The position numbers were made by a program, and so were the translations under genes. The notes beneath the pieces were generated by a model. The model did not search any database, had not been told where the DNA came from, and saw only the letters and a program-made list of their open reading frames with translations. Below, in pieces: positions 3,477-7,084 of a stretch of 7,084 bases of DNA (its first letter is position 1; the number at the start of each line of letters is the position of its first letter). Source of the DNA: JAMOAW01 sp039908535 (GTDB lineage: Bacteria; Pseudomonadota; Magnetococcia; Magnetococcales; JADFZT01); the NCBI GenBank assembly GCA_039908535.1, contig JAMOAW010000114.1:1-7084 (forward strand). Reading direction: 5' to 3'.

Positions 3477-6273
3477 TCAGACGACTCAAAACAACCTCTG
3501 GTCGATCCCCCTCCTGCACATCCATCTCCTCTTCTGGAATAGGCGAAACCTGGGCGAACACATCCTCTACTGCTGGCCATAACAACGATAACAAAGAACC
3601 AAACCTAGGCTTGAAATCCTCCTCCTTCGGGGTCTCTTTCGAAATAGCAGAAGAGCGTGGTACATGCCCTAAAATATGTAAAAAATGTTTGGCCCGGGTG
3701 GTTGCTACGTACATCAAGCGCAACGACTCATGCTCGGCACGCTGGTGTTCAATTTCCCGTAAATATTTTTGAATCGGATCCGTTTCCAACCGGTCGGCCG
3801 CCTTAACCGGAGCCAAAATCAACCCCTCGCCGAAAGTTGACCCAGAACGCTCCAACCAAGTCAGCAATCGACTTCGTTCAGGTGGAGAGCCGTTGCCGAT
3901 GCCTGGCAAAATCACGGTGTCGAACTCCAAACCTTTGGCCTTATGGATGGTCATAACCTGAAGATGGCCATCGGCCTGGGGATCCACCGCCGCAAAAAGG
4001 GCTTCGACCCGTTTGGCAAAACCCTCTGGATCTTGAACTTCTCCCGCCCGCTCCTCCTGCTCCAACAGCTCTAAAAAACGGTCGGCATCGGTCAAACCCG
4101 TCGATTCTGTCACCACGGCTGGTCCCCCTAACGCCAACCAAACCCCCTCTAACCACAAACGCAACCCACCCCCAAATTGACCACGCCGACGAGCGGCAAA
4201 CGCCAGTGTCAATATCTGACGAACGCGCCGCACCGCCTTCTCACCCTCTGCTGAAAGGGCCACCAAACGACTCTCCTCCTGCATCAAATCCCAAACCGAT
4301 CTCTCCCAAGCATCCCCAACCAAAATAGAGAGATCCTCTAGGGTCAATCCGCACCAAGGAGCCCGTAATAGGGCCAACCAATGGACCCGATCCGCTGGAT
4401 CCAACAAGGCCCAAAGCAGAGCCCATAAATCTTTCACCACGCTTCGTTCAGAAAGAGGATCAATCTCCACGGCTTGATAACGCAAACCGGCCGCCGACAA
4501 TGCCGGTAAAATTTCCTGTAAATGCCGTCGAGAGCGGACCAAAATGGCGATCTCCCCCTCTGGACGCGCCAACAACGCCTCACGACAGATCTCCACCACC
4601 CGATCACTCTCACGGCGGGCAGATGCACCCAAAAAAGGGTGCACCCTAACAACCCCCTCCCCGCCCTTAAAAGCAACCGATTGGGAATATGGCACCGCCC
4701 CACTCTCCACCTCTTCTTCATGTGGAAAGGTCAAGGCAAACGCCCGATTCACCCAAGCCACAATCCCCGTTTGCGAACGAAAATTGACCGAAAGATGCAA
4801 AGGCTCCACTCGCACCGCACCAATTCCATGCCGACGCGCCTTTAAAAACAGTCCAACATCGGCCTCTCGAAAACGATAAATCGACTGCATCGGATCCCCT
4901 ACCAAAAAAAGGGTTCGACCATCCTCTCCCGTCCAACCAGCGGTTAACCGTTCTAAAAGTTGATAGTGGGTGACAGAGGTGTCTTGGAACTCATCTACCA
5001 GTAAATGTTGGATTCGATAATCCAGTTTTAAGGCTATATCACTGGGGCAATCGGAATCTCCCAAGGCATGCAACGCCCGTAACGTTACCTCTACATGATC
5101 CATGACCCCCTGAGCCGAAAAAACCATCCTCAATTGAGCAACAGCCATGGGCAGCAAAGTCAGCAAAGCCTGCAACAATTGCCACTGCTCCTCTTCGTAA
5201 CTCTCTGGAGGCAATAAACGTAATCTATGCAGCCACATACGAAAAGATTCATAGGGTTGCATTTTATCGAACAGATTTAAAAGCGAGGCCTTCATCCGAT
5301 TAAACAACTCTTTTTCTTTGGAATTGCGCGCCGCCGTCCCTGGAGGGAAACCTTGATTTTTGTTGAGCACCCGCCGCCATGTTCCCTCTAGTGTCAAACA
5401 CAGTTGCGCCACCTGCAACCACATGGCTAAAGAGATCTCCTCTGGCACAGCATCAAGCGCAGCGCCCCTCTTCCAGCCGAGCAGCCCCTCCCCATTTTGG
5501 CCAGATGCCATTAAATTTCCAGCCGCAAAGGCCAAAATGGGAGCCAACTCGTGCAAAAATCCAGGCGAGAAATCGGGTAGGTTTTCCAATGCTTCACGGC
5601 GTACCGCCAGCAAGGCCCTCTCCAGGATTTCCCGTGCATCGCCCTCTTTCATTGCCCCAAAAAGATGCCGCAACCATTGGTCGCGATTGGCCAATAAAGC
5701 CGCCAGCATCTCTTCGACCAACATGTGATTGTTATCTAAATGGTCCAACAGATGGGCTACAGGGTCAGACCAACGATTCTCAGCGGAAACCTGGGCCAAT
5801 GTTTGTCGAGCGGCCAGTTGATAGAGGGCACGGGCGTCATCGGTGACTTGCCCACGCCCACCCAAACCGGACAAAACTGGCATCAATCCAGTGATTGTAT
5901 GGCATAAAGCGTCTATCGTGAGAATGCGTAAACGACCTGGATGGCGCAACAGCCCCCAACCATATTGCGAATCCCGCTGCAATGCCGCCCTGGCCAGTGC
6001 CCAGGTTTGATACTCATGCCCCTCCTGAGAGGGGGGGGGGTCCCCTTCAAAAGCGCGGGTCATGGCTTCCAGGATGCGATTGGCCATTTCAGTGGCCGCC
6101 TTGCGGGTAAAGGTGATGGCCACCACCTCTTCTGGGTGGGTAACCCCCGATAATAGACGCAAAAACCTCTGGGTCAACAAACCGGTTTTTCCAGATCCGG
6201 CAGGAGCTTGGACAATAAAAGAGCCGCGCGGATCCAAGGCCCGCTGTCGATCTTGATAATCTTCTGGTTGCAT
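3439..6273 (-). CDS. AddA/RecB-like UvrD-family (SF1) DNA helicase, nuclease domain lost by frameshift
   Basis: This is an ATP-driven 3'-5' SF1A helicase for double-strand-break end processing, 944 residues. Motifs in order: Walker A APAGSGKT (23-30), Ia ITFTRKAATEM (53-63), II LLVDEFQDTS (424-433), III LFLVGDPMQSIYRFREAD (455-472), IV LSVNFRS (494-500), V VMTIHKAKGLEFDTVILPG (773-791), VI LRLMYVATTRAKHFL (851-865). All are intact, so the motor should be functional. The ATG at 6273 is chosen because the 40 codons upstream translate the repeat element. There is no strong ribosome site ahead of it. The C-terminal nuclease domain continues in another frame. The AddB-like partner, usually next door, is not in the window. 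Upstream lie a repeat and an IS, so the operon may have been cut. A C10 run falls in codons near residues 79-81. It could equally be called RecB-like. Confidence 0.88.
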   Translation of the reverse strand: MQPEDYQDRQRALDPRGSFIVQAPAGSGKTGLLTQRFLRLLSGVTHPEEVVAITFTRKAATEMANRILEAMTRAFEGDPPPSQEGHEYQTWALARAALQRDSQYGWGLLRHPGRLRILTIDALCHTITGLMPVLSGLGGRGQVTDDARALYQLAARQTLAQVSAENRWSDPVAHLLDHLDNNHMLVEEMLAALLANRDQWLRHLFGAMKEGDAREILERALLAVRREALENLPDFSPGFLHELAPILAFAAGNLMASGQNGEGLLGWKRGAALDAVPEEISLAMWLQVAQLCLTLEGTWRRVLNKNQGFPPGTAARNSKEKELFNRMKASLLNLFDKMQPYESFRMWLHRLRLLPPESYEEEQWQLLQALLTLLPMAVAQLRMVFSAQGVMDHVEVTLRALHALGDSDCPSDIALKLDYRIQHLLVDEFQDTSVTHYQLLERLTAGWTGEDGRTLFLVGDPMQSIYRFREADVGLFLKARRHGIGAVRVEPLHLSVNFRSQTGIVAWVNRAFALTFPHEEEVESGAVPYSQSVAFKGGEGVVRVHPFLGASARRESDRVVEICREALLARPEGEIAILVRSRRHLQEILPALSAAGLRYQAVEIDPLSERSVVKDLWALLWALLDPADRVHWLALLRAPWCGLTLEDLSILVGDAWERSVWDLMQEESRLVALSAEGEKAVRRVRQILTLAFAARRRGQFGGGLRLWLEGVWLALGGPAVVTESTGLTDADRFLELLEQEERAGEVQDPEGFAKRVEALFAAVDPQADGHLQVMTIHKAKGLEFDTVILPGIGNGSPPERSRLLTWLERSGSTFGEGLILAPVKAADRLETDPIQKYLREIEHQRAEHESLRLMYVATTRAKHFLHILGHVPRSSAISKETPKEEDFKPRFGSLLSLLWPAVEDVFAQVSPIPEEEMDVQEGDRPEVVLSRLTSGQLLCRAGSI
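6031..6040. repeat. Homopolymer tract of 10 G (C10 in the helicase coding strand)
   Basis: A run of ten identical bases within the helicase gene encodes the DPPP segment near residue 80, between motif Ia and motif II. Motifs on both sides are in one frame, so the present length keeps the gene open. Gain or loss of one base would truncate the protein after about 80 residues. Such a run is prone to slippage. Confidence 0.75.
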
Positions 6274-6342
6274 GTTGGTGCCCGTTAGCAAAAAAAATGT
6301 AAAAAGAGCAAAATCAAAACCCTGGTGACAATTCCAAAATTC
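6274..6342. other. Helicase upstream region with a degenerate repeat fragment
   Basis: The stretch gcaaaatcaaaaccctgg (6308-6325) matches the inside of the complete MITE (1687-1704), but the following G-run/C-run hairpin is decayed. It is A/T-rich on the minus strand, with a TACATT (6296-6301) but no well-spaced -35. I see no convincing promoter or Shine-Dalgarno sequence for the helicase, so its expression signals are unclear. Confidence 0.5.
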
Positions 6343-6421
6343 GGTACCACCACATTTAAGTGTGGACGATGAACGAGTGTGAACAAAAAGCAAAAGTCAA
6401 GACCTCGGGGGATTGCATCCC
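6343..6421. repeat. Left half of a GGTACC-type MITE-like element (copy C), truncated by the IS
   Basis: The first 37 bp, from GGTACCACCACATTTAAGTG through acgatgaacgagtg, are identical to the left end of the complete element at 1564. The match then continues with small differences to gggggattgcatccc, where the inverted IS begins. The 8 bp before it (caaaattc) do not match the 8 bp after the right half at 819 (ccaaatat). Copies A and C are therefore not the two halves of one insertion. Confidence 0.8.
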
Positions 6422-7084
6422 ATAAGCGCTAACCTAATAACGCCCCTCATCTGTTAGCTGCATTTTTCGTCGTCTGCGGGTATACGAAAGAGACCCGCAT
6501 ATAAATTCCCATTGCATATTGACATCATTCGGCAATAGTAACTGCGTAATCCAATCCTGTATTTGATGCAGCATGCATTTGAATTCACGCCACTTGCTGT
6601 GGTATTGCCTGTCTAGGGATAACGATCCCCCAGGGGGAAAATGATTTTGCCCTGGCACTCGTTTTTTCTATCAGTAAGCAAATAAGCATTTTTCCATATA
6701 GCCAAGCCTTAGCACTTTCCTTTTCAGTCTTTGGAAGGTGACCAAGTTTCGCTAACGATTTGAAACGCTTGAACAACAATTTAATCTGCCATCGATAACG
6801 ATAAAGTTCGAGCACATCTTCAAGAGATAATTTATCCCCAGGAACCGTGGTGACCACCATCATAAATCGTGCGAGTTCAACCGTCTCTGATGCAACATTC
6901 TGCTGCTTACGTTTACCTCTGTTTACCACTTTACGAGCGGCCTTATCAACCGCTTCCTGGCTTTTATGAATTGCGCACACTCGACCAGGAATCATTTGCC
7001 CATTATGACGCAAATGAACCGACCACTCTTTGCAATCATCCGGTTTTTTTAAGAGTGCGCATATACTCAAGCAAGGAGACTCGT
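6419..7084 (-). mobile_element. IS4-family insertion sequence, right copy, inverted, truncated by window edge
   Basis: This is an inverted copy of the IS at 1-576, about 100 bp longer because it reaches further toward the transposase 5' side. Its 3' end (ccataagcgctaacc on the plus strand) faces inward, as in the left copy, and abuts the palindrome of MITE copy C. The IS boundary is ambiguous by 3 bp (6419-6422) because the target also ends in ccc. Confidence 0.8.
6434..7084 (-). pseudogene. IS4-family transposase, C-terminal part, frameshifted and missing catalytic Glu
   Basis: The frame is open from the right window edge (ESPCLSICALLKKPDD onward) to 6585, and the natural C-terminus continues in the +1 frame to 6434. 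The switch is at the same ccccctggggg stretch (6625-6637) as in the left copy. The YREK signature reads YRYRWQIKLLFKRFK. The glutamate is replaced by lysine (AAA at 6782-6780, against GAA in the left copy). That residue coordinates the catalytic metal in DDE transposases, so this copy should be inactive whatever the effect of the frame change. The stop of the left copy (TAG) is CAG here, which adds QLTDEGRY. The 5' part is outside the window. Confidence 0.75.

Noticed and set aside
4434..5846. Several overlapping open frames inside the helicase gene, on both strands.
   Set aside because: The helicase frame carries all the expected motifs. These others are low-complexity shadows of GC-biased codons.
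6274..6393. A 40-residue N-terminal extension of the helicase starting at 6393.
   Set aside because: The extension translates the MITE end and adjoining A/T-rich sequence. The family normally begins only about 20 residues before Walker A, which fits the ATG at 6273.
6371..6400. A promoter from TTGACT (minus strand, 6400-6395) in MITE copy C driving the helicase.
   Set aside because: No acceptable -10 box lies 16-18 bp downstream.
577..6421. Element halves A and C as two ends of one insertion separated by rearrangement.
   Set aside because: The 8 bp outside each end (ccaaatat and caaaattc) are not identical, unlike the perfect duplication at the complete copy.

Overview
The window reads as accessory-rich chromosomal DNA from a Gram-negative bacterium, probably Pseudomonadota. 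The evidence is a RecB/AddA-type helicase-nuclease, a thioredoxin-fold protein of the CxxC 'PRX-like' kind, and a regulator carrying FHA, SHOCT and SPOR modules. The small GC-hairpin repeats recall repeat-laden genomes such as magnetotactic Magnetococcia, but that is an impression and not a taxonomic call.

Layout, left to right. Positions 1-576 hold the 3' part of an IS4-family insertion sequence reading rightward. Positions 577-819 hold the right half of a small non-autonomous element (here called the GGTACC element). Positions 946-1509 encode a thioredoxin-like protein (+) with its own promoter and ribosome binding site. The intergenic space 1510-1819 holds a hairpin terminator and a complete 216-bp GGTACC element flanked by a perfect 8-bp target duplication. 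Then come three minus-strand reading frames read right to left. First is a UvrD/RecB-like helicase (start 6273), whose frame is broken by a +1 shift near 3450-3476. Next is the piece carrying its C-terminal PD-(D/E)XK nuclease domain (to 2880). Last, 40 bp further on, is an FHA-SHOCT-SPOR protein (2839-1820). Upstream of the helicase lies the left half of another GGTACC element (6343-6421). It is cut off by a second, inverted copy of the same IS (about 6419-7084), which runs off the window edge.

How the parts relate. The helicase/nuclease and the FHA gene look like one leftward transcription unit converging on the rightward thioredoxin-like gene, with a shared hairpin between them. The complete GGTACC element has landed between the FHA gene and that hairpin. 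Both IS copies sit in the same G-run/C-run palindrome of a GGTACC element, which suggests that this hairpin is a landing site for the IS. Both IS copies carry the same +1 frame change in the transposase, and the right copy has also lost the catalytic glutamate of its YREK signature. The window begins and ends inside the same IS, so it may be an assembly contig bounded by repeats, and a composite-transposon reading should be treated with caution.

The strongest observations are the MITE-like family with direct proof of insertion, the split helicase-nuclease gene, and the uncommon FHA-SHOCT-SPOR architecture in a protein without a visible export signal. I did not find a clear multi-gene undescribed system.
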